Assembly (NCBI GenBank): GCA_900546455.1
Contig: URCS01000055.1
Coordinates: 1-12,368, forward strand
Length of the DNA stretch: 12,368 nucleotides
DNA from: an uncultured Collinsella sp.
GTDB taxonomy: Bacteria > Actinomycetota > Coriobacteriia > Coriobacteriales > Coriobacteriaceae
Reading direction: 5' to 3'
Part shown: positions 1-7,190 of the stretch, piece after piece
Numbering within the stretch: position 1 is the first letter of the stretch
Layout: every line of letters begins with the position of its first letter
Position numbers and translations under genes: made by a program
Notes under the pieces: model-generated
What the model was told of the DNA's origin: nothing
Databases searched by the model: none
What the model saw: the letters and a program-made list of their open reading frames with translations, nothing else

Positions 1-701
1 TTGATGCGCGCCCGCAGCTCGTCGCTCGGCACGGTATCGCTCGCGTCCCACAGCTCGGGATTGAGTGTGGGCGCATGCGGGTCCACAGCGCAATGCGAAC
101 TGGTGCGCTCGTCGCCAATGGGCATGTATTCGATAAAGCGCAGGTGGATGGGGCGGTCGAGCGTGAGCCGTGCGAGGGCTGCCACATCCTGGTTGAGTCG
201 ACGCACGACAACGCAGTTGACCTTAACGGGCTCAAAGCCCCAAGCCAGCGCCGCGTCGATGCCAGCCATGGTCTGCTCGAGTCGACCTAGACGCGTGATC
301 TTTCCAAACAGCGTAGGGTCGAGCGTATCGAGCGAAATGTTGATGCGGTTAAGCCCGGCATCTTTGAGCTGCGATGCCAGCTTGGGCAGCAGGGCGCCGT
401 TGGTGGTAAGCGAGATGTCCTCGATCTGCGGAATCGCGCGGATGTCGCGAATGAGCGGAATGATGCGGCGGCTGACCAGCGGCTCGCCGCCCGTCAGGCG
501 CACGCGGCGAATGCCCTCCCCCGCCACCAAGCGCACAAAGCGGGCGATTTCCTCGGCGCTGAGCAGCTCGTCGTGCGCGCGGGGCGCCACGCCATCGGCC
601 GGCATGCAGTAAATGCAGCGGAAGTTGCACTTGTCGGTAACGGCAATGCGCAGGTAGTTGATATCGCGGCCAAAGCCGTCATGTTGCACGCGCCCGTCCA
701 C
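1..701 (-). CDS. moaA: GTP 3',8-cyclase MoaA, 3' end beyond the window
   Basis: Radical SAM enzyme that converts GTP to 3',8-cyclo-GTP, the first step of molybdopterin cofactor synthesis, in the cytoplasm. The first 233 residues are visible; the family is usually about 320-340, so the C-terminal part with the second Fe-S cluster lies outside. Residues 25-32 hold the Cx3CxxC cluster motif (CNFRCIYC, Cys25, Cys29, Cys32). GGEP follows at 71-74 and RFIEYMPIG at 188-196, all typical of MoaA. I chose the GTG at 699-701 because an AGGGGAAGG ribosome site lies four bases upstream. A second in-frame GTG four codons later is the alternative. A plausible -10 hexamer lies about 40 bases upstream. The assignment is firm at family level; other radical SAM maturases share the cluster motif but not the RFIEYMPIG block. 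Confidence 0.9.
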   Translation of the reverse strand, partial: MDGRVQHDGFGRDINYLRIAVTDKCNFRCIYCMPADGVAPRAHDELLSAEEIARFVRLVAGEGIRRVRLTGGEPLVSRRIIPLIRDIRAIPQIEDISLTTNGALLPKLASQLKDAGLNRINISLDTLDPTLFGKITRLGRLEQTMAGIDAALAWGFEPVKVNCVVVRRLNQDVAALARLTLDRPIHLRFIEYMPIGDERTSSHCAVDPHAPTLNPELWDASDTVPSDELRARI

Positions 702-741
702 GCAGCCTTCCCCTCACGCGGCGTTTTATTCTTCGGAAAAC

Positions 742-747
742 ATAATA
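742..747 (-). promoter_or_regulatory. Possible -10 box of moaA
   Basis: On the minus strand this reads TATTAT, five of six matches to the -10 consensus, about 40 bases upstream of the chosen moaA start. The sequence 17-18 bases upstream (GTCGGC region) is a poor -35 element, so the call rests mainly on the hexamer and its position. Confidence 0.3.
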
Positions 748-833
748 CCCCACGAGAGAATCATGCCGACACCCGTACGACAGGACAGGTCGCTTCGAGC
801 AAAACGGACTTTCCAAGCCCATCCTCAGCACAG

Positions 834-896
834 ACCATCACAACATTCGATGCTTTTCCCGTTTTTGGCAAAAAACGTCGAATGTTGTGATGGTTT
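834..896. repeat. Palindromic repeat, copy A (hairpin with nested stem)
   Basis: A perfect 17 bp inverted repeat (ACCATCACAACATTCGA at 834-850, complement at 878-894) encloses a 27-base loop. The loop contains a second perfect 7 bp stem, CGTTTTT (860-866) with AAAAACG (871-877), directly abutting the 3' arm and leaving a 9-base bulge on the other side. Copy B at 2076-2138 matches over 63 bp with two differences, in the same orientation. There is no T-run after either arm, so it is not a standard terminator. It lies 38 bases past the stop codon of the nuclease-like gene. It could be a MITE, a REP-like element or a processed RNA hairpin; the sequence alone does not decide. Confidence 0.85.
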
Positions 897-934
897 GCCT
901 GCCCACGGCACCCCGTAGAAGGACCAAAGCGCCC

Positions 935-1972
935 CTAAAGGCCGCCATCCCAGTGCCGAATCACGAATTCTCGCAGGTCGTTCTGACGTTTCTGGAATGC
1001 CTCGCTCCGGTCGCACTTAAGGCCCATAGCGAGCGCGATAGCGTTCATCGCCCGGTGCAATTGCAGCTGATGGGCAAACTGAGTCCCGGTGAGGATGATC
1101 ATCCTAAAGCCCAGCGCACCCAGCACGGTCATACGCTCCGCATCCGACGCGCTGCGCTGTTTATCAAGATGGTCCGAGCCGTTGTATTCAATCCCCGTAC
1201 CGCTCGCGGGCGCATATACGTCGATCTCGAAATACCCGGCCTTAGCAAGATACTTGAACTCGTTGGGAACATCGACCCGATGGTTGAGCTCGATCTTGGC
1301 GTATCCCAGCCCGCCCTGGGAACGTTTCGCTACGACCATGATTGCGGCGGCCGTCTCCATGGGCGACCGCGCGCCATCGTGCACGCGCTTGAGCACGGCG
1401 GCCGCGCGTATGGCCCCCTGACGAGATCGGTTCTCATTGCAATAGGCGATCAAGTCGGCAACGGTATACCTCTGCCCCATCTCGATATAATCGCCTGTCG
1501 ACAGATGATTCAAATGGTATCGGGCACAGATTTCGTAGCCATATTCCAGCTGCTCGGGCTCGCTCATCCACGAACCCGCTTGGACAAAGCACATGGCCTC
1601 ATCAACCACCAGAAGGCCCTCTGCCACCTCGATAAGATGGCCTGGAGGTACCGGCGCCCCAAACACGTGGCACCTAAATCCAGCCGGCGTCGAGCGCTCA
1701 AAATCGAAGTTGACGAGCGTGTCGATATGATCGAGCTCTTCTCGTGGAATACCGAGCGAAACCAGATAGTCGGTAACGATCCCAACTGCCGTTGAAGCCC
1801 TCAGCCCCTTGGTATCAAGCCCCAATTTGGGCAGGTCCGCAGTCGGCTCTGCCTCGTTAGCAAGCGAGTCCTCATCGTATAGGCTGCTTGCTCGCGAGAG
1901 CGGCTCGGACGGGCGCGCCACGTTGTGGTACAGCCAGGCAGTCTTATGGGACAGGACGATCGGCAGGTCCAT
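935..1972 (-). CDS. DUF559/AbiEi-like protein with PD-(D/E)XK nuclease-type C-terminus
   Basis: 345-residue cytoplasmic protein with no signal peptide or membrane segment. The C-terminal third matches the Vsr/DUF559 nuclease-like pattern of actinobacteria: SPMET at 203-207, EIDVY around Asp251, IEYNGSDH at 261-268, then DAER (277-280) and a GFRMIILT strand at 288-295. Glu207, Asp251 and Glu262 are candidate metal-binding residues of a PD-(D/E)XK fold. Residues about 85-150 resemble the middle of AbiEi-type antitoxin-fold proteins (FDFERSTPAGFRCHVFGAPVPP region). The ATG at 1970-1972 has a GGAGGG ribosome site. The gene stands alone, bracketed by palindrome copies A and B. Family membership is inferred by eye; DNA cleavage or a toxin-antitoxin role is not shown, and no AbiEii partner lies next to it. 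Confidence 0.75.
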   Translation of the reverse strand: MDLPIVLSHKTAWLYHNVARPSEPLSRASSLYDEDSLANEAEPTADLPKLGLDTKGLRASTAVGIVTDYLVSLGIPREELDHIDTLVNFDFERSTPAGFRCHVFGAPVPPGHLIEVAEGLLVVDEAMCFVQAGSWMSEPEQLEYGYEICARYHLNHLSTGDYIEMGQRYTVADLIAYCNENRSRQGAIRAAAVLKRVHDGARSPMETAAAIMVVAKRSQGGLGYAKIELNHRVDVPNEFKYLAKAGYFEIDVYAPASGTGIEYNGSDHLDKQRSASDAERMTVLGALGFRMIILTGTQFAHQLQLHRAMNAIALAMGLKCDRSEAFQKRQNDLREFVIRHWDGGL

Positions 1973-2075
1973 GAGCCCTCCAATGGAGTCGGATAACCAA
2001 CCTTATTCCCCTGCCCACGGGTCCGCACACCTTCGTGCGCAAGAAAGCGATTCCACCCGGTCGAGTGGCAGAAAA

Positions 2076-2138
2076 ACCATCACAACATTCGATGCTTTTC
2101 CCGATTTTGGCAAAAAACGCCGAATGTTGTGATGGTTT
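2076..2138. repeat. Palindromic repeat, copy B
   Basis: Second copy of the 834-896 repeat, in the same orientation. Its outer stem is a perfect 18 bp (AAACCATCACAACATTCG at 2074-2091, complement at 2121-2138). It differs from copy A at two positions: an A in the inner stem (2104) and a C just before the 3' arm (2120). Each change removes one base pair present in copy A. It lies about 100 bases upstream of the nuclease-like gene start and about 80 bases upstream of the MATE promoter. Confidence 0.85.
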
Positions 2139-2218
2139 GAGGCGAGGTGAGAGGCACGGAGGGGTCAAAGCATCGTGCTCGGAGCGTGACTTTTTTCGCC
2201 CTGCCGCCAACACAAACC

Positions 2219-2249
2219 TTGACTCTACAATCGTTGTAGGGTTTTCACT
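2219..2249 (+). promoter_or_regulatory. MerR-type promoter and operator of the MATE gene
   Basis: A -35 box TTGACT (2219-2224) and a -10-like TTCACT (2244-2249) are 19 bp apart. The spacer carries a perfect dyad, CTACAA TCG TTGTAG (2225-2239), that extends to 2222-2242 with one mismatch. An over-long 19 bp spacer filled by a dyad is the signature of promoters that MerR proteins activate by twisting DNA, as in soxS or bmr. A MerR gene follows the transporter, so it is the likely regulator. A TACACT at 2249-2254 is a less well placed alternative -10. Confidence 0.75.
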
Positions 2250-2289
2250 ACACTGGTAGCTAAACGAACCCAGCCAGAAAGCCCCGCTC

Positions 2290-3636
2290 ATGGAACACGA
2301 CCTCACACGCGGCAATGTCCTCAAGACCATCGCGGTCTTTGCCCTGCCCTATATGCTCTCGTACTTTTTGCAGATGCTCTACGGCATGGCCGACCTGTAC
2401 ATGATGGGGCAGTTTAGCGGCGCTGCCGGCATCACCGCCGTGGGCAATGGCGCGCAGACGCTCTATATCATTACCGTGACGCTCGTGGGTCTGGCCATGG
2501 GAACGACGGTCATCGTCGGCCACGCCGTGGGCTCGCGCCGGTTTGACCGCGCTGAGACCGCCATCGGCAACACCATTACGCTCTTTATGGGTGTCTCGGT
2601 GGTGCTGGCCGCCGTCCTGCTCGCACTGTGCCCGCAGATCGTGGCGCTCATTGGCACGCCGGCCGAGGCGGTCGAAGGCACCGCCGCCTACCTGCGTATC
2701 TGCTTTGTCGGCATTCCGTTTATCGCCGCATACAACATTCTTTCGGCCATCTTTCGCGGGCTGGGCGATTCGCGCTCGCCCATGTACGTGATCGGCGTGG
2801 CATGCATCATCAACATCGCGCTCGATTTTCTGTTTATCGGCCACATGGGGCTCGGCCCCGTGGGCGCGGCGCTCGGCACGGTAACCGCGCAGACGGCCAG
2901 CGTTGCCCTCGCGCTCGTGTGGCTCAAGAGCCGCCGCACGAACATCCACGTTAAGCGTAGCGACCTGCGCCCCCAGCCCGAGGTGCTCGGCAGCATTCTT
3001 AAGATCGGCGTGCCTGTGGCCGTGCAGGACGGCTGCATCCAGGTGGCGTTTATGTTTATCACCGTCATCGCCAACCACCGAGGGCTCGTCGACGCCGCCG
3101 CCGTGGGCCTGGTCGAAAAGATGATCAGCTTTTTGTTCATTGTGCCGAGTTCCATGGGTGCCACCGTCAGCGCGCTCACGGCGCAAAACGCCGGCGCGGG
3201 CAAGGGCGATCGCGCGCGTCAGGTGCTCAAAGACGCCATGACGATCTCGGTGGTGTATGGCTGCCTGATCACGGTGCTGATGTGGCTGGTGGCACCGGCG
3301 TTTATCGGCTTTTTTGCCAAGGACTCCGCGGTCGTCGCGGCCGGTACCGGCTATATGCGCAGTTACATTTTCGACGCGATTTTTGCCGGCATCCACATTT
3401 GCTTTAGTGGCTTTTTCGCTGCATACGGCAAGAGCTACATCGGCTTTGCGCACAACGTGCTGGCCGTGGCACTCATTCGCGTGCCGGGCGCGTGGCTGCT
3501 GTCGAACGCCTATTCCGACACGCTGTTTCCCATGGGCATCGCTTCGCCATGCGGCTCGATTTTGTCGGCAGTCATCTGTGTTGTCGCGTTTACCGTGCTC
3601 AACCGGCGTGGGGCTTTTGACAAGTTGGCAGCGTAG
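2290..3636 (+). CDS. MATE family multidrug efflux transporter
   Basis: 448-residue inner-membrane protein with about twelve hydrophobic segments in two MatE halves (roughly residues 15-175 and 235-400). Family members export cationic drugs or metabolites in exchange for Na+ or H+. The N-terminus shows the usual pattern: LTRGNVLKTIAVFALP (5-20), then QMLYGMADLYMMGQF with the conserved Asp35. A GLGDSRSPM loop follows the fourth or fifth segment. Length is normal for the NorM/DinF-like group. The ATG at 2290 lies about 40 bases after the -10 box, with only a weak ribosome site (AGAAAG). A MerR-type operator is directly upstream and a BmrR-like regulator 61 bases downstream, which suggests drug-induced efflux. 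The substrate cannot be read from sequence. Confidence 0.93.
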   Translation: MEHDLTRGNVLKTIAVFALPYMLSYFLQMLYGMADLYMMGQFSGAAGITAVGNGAQTLYIITVTLVGLAMGTTVIVGHAVGSRRFDRAETAIGNTITLFMGVSVVLAAVLLALCPQIVALIGTPAEAVEGTAAYLRICFVGIPFIAAYNILSAIFRGLGDSRSPMYVIGVACIINIALDFLFIGHMGLGPVGAALGTVTAQTASVALALVWLKSRRTNIHVKRSDLRPQPEVLGSILKIGVPVAVQDGCIQVAFMFITVIANHRGLVDAAAVGLVEKMISFLFIVPSSMGATVSALTAQNAGAGKGDRARQVLKDAMTISVVYGCLITVLMWLVAPAFIGFFAKDSAVVAAGTGYMRSYIFDAIFAGIHICFSGFFAAYGKSYIGFAHNVLAVALIRVPGAWLLSNAYSDTLFPMGIASPCGSILSAVICVVAFTVLNRRGAFDKLAA

Positions 3637-3661
3637 AGGATCGTTTGCGTCGTACGACCTC

Positions 3662-3697
3662 GGCGCCCCTTCCCCGTCCATTGAAAGGAGCGGCGCC
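3662..3697 (+). promoter_or_regulatory. Hairpin able to mask the merR ribosome site
   Basis: GGCGCC occurs at 3662-3667 and again at 3692-3697, immediately before the ATG. CCTT (3668-3671) can pair with AAGG (3685-3688), which is part of the AAAGGAG ribosome site. The resulting stem has ten pairs with a 3-base bulge and would hide the ribosome site. A 10 bp palindrome, GTCGTACGAC (3649-3658), lies just upstream. A translational role is inferred only from the pairing. Confidence 0.4.
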
Positions 3698-4543
3698 ATG
3701 ACCGACTCGCCAACTGAACATACCGAGGGTCTGCTCCGCATTGGCGAGGTGGCGCGCTTGTTTAACCTAAGCGTGGGCACGTTGCGCCATTACGAGCAGA
3801 TGGGCTTGCTGGACCCGGCACACATCGATCCGGCGAGTGGGTACCGCTACTACGGATCGCGGCAGCTCTCCACTCTCAACACCATCAGCCACCTGCGTGT
3901 TCTCGACTTGCCGCTCGCGCTAATCCGTGAGTTTGTGACCACGCGCGACGTGAACCTTATGCAGCGGCAGCTGGCTCAGCAGCAGGAGCTCATCGAGCGC
4001 AAGCGCCGCGAGCTGGAGCGCGTGTCGCGCAAGATCGACAACCGGCTTGCCCTGCTTCACAATGCCCTGAACACCGAGCTCGATACCATTTGCGCAATCG
4101 ATGCGCCCGAGCTTCGCTGCGCCGTATTGCGCGAACGCGTCAAGCCTACCGACGCCTATGCGCTGGAGTGGCAGATTCGTCAGCTGCAGAAGGGCCAGCA
4201 CGAGACCTTTGTCTTTCTGGGCAACTTGGGCGTTGGGATTAGCGCCGAGCGCCTCGCCGCCGGCGACTTTGATGGCTACGACGAGGTCTTTTTGCTGCTC
4301 GATGACACCGATGATTACGTGGGCGACCTCGAGACGCGACCCGCCGCGCGCTGCCTGACCATTAGCTTTCGCGGCACGCACGGGCAAGCGGGTCCGCGCT
4401 ACGAGCAGCTGCTCGGCTATATGCGCGAGCACGGCCTGACACCCGCCGGCCCCTCGCGTGAGATTGCCCTTATCGACGACATCATCAGCGACGACCCGGC
4501 GACCTACGTGACGCAGATCACGGTACCCGTATCGCTAGGCTAG
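3698..4543 (+). CDS. MerR family regulator with GyrI-like effector domain (BmrR type)
   Basis: 281-residue transcription factor that probably senses a drug or metabolite and activates the MATE promoter. The N-terminal MerR helix-turn-helix spans about 12-80, with LLRIGEVARLFNLSVGTLRHYEQMGLL followed by SGYRYYG as the wing. A Gln/Glu/Arg-rich coiled coil for dimerisation runs about 85-122. A GyrI/BmrR-like ligand-binding domain covers about 135-278 and ends in the usual VTQITVPV strand. There is no cysteine cluster of the metal- or redox-sensing MerR type, which favours an organic effector. The ATG at 3698 has AAAGGAG eight bases upstream. The gene is co-directional with the MATE gene and 61 bases behind it, so one autoregulated operon from the 2219 promoter is likely. 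Its last 9 bases overlap the end of the convergent small ORF. Confidence 0.92.
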   Translation: MTDSPTEHTEGLLRIGEVARLFNLSVGTLRHYEQMGLLDPAHIDPASGYRYYGSRQLSTLNTISHLRVLDLPLALIREFVTTRDVNLMQRQLAQQQELIERKRRELERVSRKIDNRLALLHNALNTELDTICAIDAPELRCAVLRERVKPTDAYALEWQIRQLQKGQHETFVFLGNLGVGISAERLAAGDFDGYDEVFLLLDDTDDYVGDLETRPAARCLTISFRGTHGQAGPRYEQLLGYMREHGLTPAGPSREIALIDDIISDDPATYVTQITVPVSLG

Positions 4544-4714
4544 ACCGAGCCTCGTCTCTAACTCGGTCAACGCCTCAAAAGCATCACGAGACGCATCTGC
4601 CGAGCGCTCACGTTCCGCAATGCGAATTCGCGCCATCAGGTGCTCTTTTGCCTGCCCTTGGGCGTGCCTCGTGCGCCCTTCCGCCTGCGAGCAATTGCGA
4701 TTCTCTATATCCAT
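4535..4714 (-). CDS. Small ORF translationally coupled to ligA, function unknown
   Basis: A 59-residue frame whose ATG (4712-4714) shares a base with the ligA stop in a TAATG overlap, an arrangement typical of translational coupling. The predicted protein is charged and mostly helical, with an Arg/Glu-rich second half (RIAERERSADASRD, then ALTELETRLGLA). It has no signal peptide, membrane segment or cysteine motif; there is a single Cys at residue 8. I do not recognise the family. An internal ATG at residue 27, preceded by a purine-rich stretch, could give a 33-residue product. The frame overlaps the end of merR by 9 bases tail to tail. The coupling and extension to the very end of merR favour a real gene, but chance cannot be excluded. 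Confidence 0.5.
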   Translation of the reverse strand: MDIENRNCSQAEGRTRHAQGQAKEHLMARIRIAERERSADASRDAFEALTELETRLGLA

Positions 4715-6942
4715 TACGCCACCGGCACCTCGCCAGTAGCCAGGATCTGCTCGAGTGCGTCCTCGTCCAGCACAGGCACACCCAGCTGCTCGGCTTTGGT
4801 GAGCTTGGAGCCCGCTTTGGGGCCGGCAACCAGGTAGCTCGTCTTCTTTGACACGCTGCCCGAGACCTTGGCACCAAGCACCTTGAGCGCCGCGCCTGCC
4901 TCGTCGCGCGTGCGGTTGACGAGCGTGCCGGTGAGCACGAAGGTCAGACCCGCGAGTGGCTGTGCGTCGGCGAGCTCGCCTGCCACGCCGGCATCGGCTG
5001 CGGCTTGCGCATGCGCGGCGCCCAGGTCGACCTCGAGCGAAAGGCCCGCTTGGCGCAGACGCTCCAGCACGGCAAGGTTCTCGGGCACGGCCAGGAACTG
5101 CTTGACGCTCGCCGCAATCTTGGGACCGATGCCCTCGCACTCGGCGATGTCCTCTTCGCTCGCCAAGATAAGCTTGTCGATCGACAGGAATCGCTCGGCG
5201 ATGACCTCGCCCACGCTCTTGCCCACGTGGCGGATGCCCAGGGCAAACAGTACGCGACCGAGCGGCTGGCTCTTGGACTTGTTGAGCTCGACGATAATTT
5301 TCTCGGCCGTCTTGAGGCCTACCGGAATGGTGTCGCCCTTCTTGACGCCCTTTTTGCTGTTGGAGCTGGCATAGGTGCGCCCCGTGTCCAGGCCTGCGAT
5401 GTCGTCGACCGTGAGCTGGTAGAAGTCCGCGACATCGTGGATCAGCCCGGCGGCGATCATCTTGTCGACGATCTCGTCGCCCAGGCCGTCGACGTCCATG
5501 CAGCCGCGGCTCACCCAGTGGAGCAGGCGCTCCTTGAGCTGCGCGGGGCAGTCGATGGAGACGCAGCGGTAGGCAACCTCACCGTCCTCGTGGACCACGG
5601 GGCTGCCGCACACGGGGCAGACCTCGGGCATGTGCCAGTCAACCGAATCGGCCGGGCGCTTGTCGAGCACCGGGCCCACAACCTCGGGAATCACGTCACC
5701 CGCCTTGTGCACGATGATGGTGTCGCCCTCGCGCACGTTTTTGCGACGGATCTCGTCGATGTTGTGCAGCGTGGCGCGCGCGATGGTGGAGCCGGCAACC
5801 GTCACCGGGTCGAACTCGGCGACCGGCGTGAGCACACCGGTGCGGCCCACCTGGATGCGAATCTCGCGCAGGATGGTCTGCTTTTCCTCGGGCGGGAACT
5901 TAAAGGCAATGGCCCAGCGCGGCGCGCGGGCGGTAAAGCCCAGGTCGAGCTGCTGTTGGAAGCTATCGACCTTTACGACCACGCCGTCGATGTCGTAGTC
6001 CAGGTCACCGCGGTGCTCAAGCGCCTGGGCACAGAACTCGTGGACCTCGGCGGGCGTGGCGCAACGGGCAACGTTAGGGTTGACGCTAAAGCCAGCGTTG
6101 CGCAGCCAGTCGAGGAACTCGCGCTGGCTGTGGACGTGCAGCGGATCGGTATCGGCGATGGCATAGATAAAGGTGGCAAGATCGCGGCGTGCCGTGATCT
6201 TGGGGTCCTTTTGGCGCAGGCTGCCGGCGGCAGCGTTGCGCGGGTTGGCGAAGGGGTCGCGACCCTCGGCATCGGCCTCGTCGTTCAGACGAACAAAGCT
6301 GCCCTTAGGCATGTAGACCTCGCCGCGCACCTCAATGGTACGCTCGCGGTCGGCGCCCATGTGGGCGAGCGCCGGCTCGGACAGGTGCATGGGCACATCC
6401 TTGATGGTGCGCACGTTGAGCGACACATCCTCGCCCGTGGTGCCATCGCCACGTGTGGCCGCACGTACGAAGGTGCCGTTTTGGTAGGTAAGGGCCACGC
6501 CCAGACCGTCGATCTTAAGCTCGCAGGTATAGGTGACGCTGCCGGCACCGAGCGCATCCTCGGTGCGCTGGAGCCATGCGTCGAGTTCGTCCAGATCCAT
6601 GGCATCGTCCATGGAATACATGCGTGCCATGTGCGTGACCGGCGTAAACTGCTCGCTCACGTAGCCGCCCACGCGCTGGGTATAGCTGTCGGGCGTCACC
6701 AGATCGGGATAGGCCGCCTCGATTTCCTGCAGCTCAACGAGCATTTTGTCGAAGGCGGCGTCCGTGATCTCGGGTGCGTCGAGCATGTAGTAGCGATAGG
6801 CGTGGTAGTCGAGCTCGTGGCGCAGCTCGGCCGCGCGCGCTGCCGCCTGGGCACGGGCATCGGTCGGCGCGGTGGCTTCCGCAGTCGTAGACGTTTCGGT
6901 ATCGATGTCCACGCCGTCACCAAACAGACTCGATTGCTCCAT
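4714..6942 (-). CDS. ligA: NAD-dependent DNA ligase LigA
   Basis: 742-residue enzyme that seals nicks in replication and repair, using NAD+ to form a ligase-AMP intermediate. The adenylation domain carries the KIDG motif with catalytic Lys143. An OB-fold follows (RTGVLTPVAEF about 367-377). A four-Cys zinc finger is formed by Cys442, Cys445, Cys460 and Cys465. Helix-hairpin-helix repeats run about 475-620 and a BRCT domain about 660-740. The protein is longer than the usual 670 residues: it has an N-terminal Thr/Ala/Asp-rich extension of about 30 residues and a Lys/Ser-rich insertion at about 519-542 between helix-hairpin-helix units. I chose the ATG at 6940-6942 because AAGGAG lies seven bases upstream; the frame stays open further upstream without a good ribosome site. 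The small downstream ORF is coupled to its stop codon. Confidence 0.97.
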   Translation of the reverse strand: MEQSSLFGDGVDIDTETSTTAEATAPTDARAQAAARAAELRHELDYHAYRYYMLDAPEITDAAFDKMLVELQEIEAAYPDLVTPDSYTQRVGGYVSEQFTPVTHMARMYSMDDAMDLDELDAWLQRTEDALGAGSVTYTCELKIDGLGVALTYQNGTFVRAATRGDGTTGEDVSLNVRTIKDVPMHLSEPALAHMGADRERTIEVRGEVYMPKGSFVRLNDEADAEGRDPFANPRNAAAGSLRQKDPKITARRDLATFIYAIADTDPLHVHSQREFLDWLRNAGFSVNPNVARCATPAEVHEFCAQALEHRGDLDYDIDGVVVKVDSFQQQLDLGFTARAPRWAIAFKFPPEEKQTILREIRIQVGRTGVLTPVAEFDPVTVAGSTIARATLHNIDEIRRKNVREGDTIIVHKAGDVIPEVVGPVLDKRPADSVDWHMPEVCPVCGSPVVHEDGEVAYRCVSIDCPAQLKERLLHWVSRGCMDVDGLGDEIVDKMIAAGLIHDVADFYQLTVDDIAGLDTGRTYASSNSKKGVKKGDTIPVGLKTAEKIIVELNKSKSQPLGRVLFALGIRHVGKSVGEVIAERFLSIDKLILASEEDIAECEGIGPKIAASVKQFLAVPENLAVLERLRQAGLSLEVDLGAAHAQAAADAGVAGELADAQPLAGLTFVLTGTLVNRTRDEAGAALKVLGAKVSGSVSKKTSYLVAGPKAGSKLTKAEQLGVPVLDEDALEQILATGEVPVA

Positions 6943-7128
6943 AGCGGCACTCCTTCGCTCGATTTCAAACGGATACAAGATTACCACCGGTCGCAACGGG
7001 GCCGAATAGCCCTTTCGAACCGCACCGAATCGGCAGCCGCCAGACCGGGGTGGGTCGCGCAATCAAACCATGCTCTTATCAGCTCTAAATGACCCGTTTT
7101 CCTCCGTCCCCAACGGATCAATAAGTAG
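6943..7128. other. Intergenic region upstream of ligA
   Basis: This gap should hold the ligA promoter on the minus strand. I see only weak candidates (a TAATCT about 30 bases before the ribosome site, without a good -35). No gene, strong repeat or RNA was recognised here. Confidence 0.4.
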
Positions 7129-7164
7129 AGAGGGGCTGTCCCGCGTTGATGGGACAGCCCCTCT
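7129..7164 (-). terminator. Rho-independent-like terminator of the HtrA gene
   Basis: A perfect 14 bp stem, AGAGGGGCTGTCCC (7129-7142) with GGGACAGCCCCTCT (7151-7164), has an 8-base loop and lies 26 bases past the protease stop codon. Reading in the minus direction, a T-rich stretch (CTACTTATTG) follows but there is no long T-run. The strong GC stem right after the gene makes termination the likely role. Confidence 0.8.
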
Positions 7165-7190
7165 GGCATCGGTATGTGCGATACGGCTCG

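Noticed and set aside
887..1795. Plus-strand open frame opposite the DUF559-like gene
   Set aside because: No ribosome site or motif; the minus-strand frame has a good ribosome site and a recognisable nuclease-like core.
834..2138. The two palindromes as a CRISPR array or insertion-sequence terminal repeats
   Set aside because: Only two units separated by 1.2 kb with a gene between them, same orientation rather than inverted, no target duplication and no transposase or cas gene.
2161..2200. Possible terminator before a T-run at about 2190-2195
   Set aside because: The preceding stem is only about four pairs with a poor loop, too weak to call.
2260..3780. Long minus-strand open frame opposite the MATE gene
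   Set aside because: Its His/Asp/Arg-rich composition is typical of antisense frames over membrane-protein genes; it also crosses the merR start.
5005..7092. Long plus-strand open frame opposite ligA
   Set aside because: It is antisense to a clear LigA, has repetitive low-information composition and arises from high GC at third codon positions.
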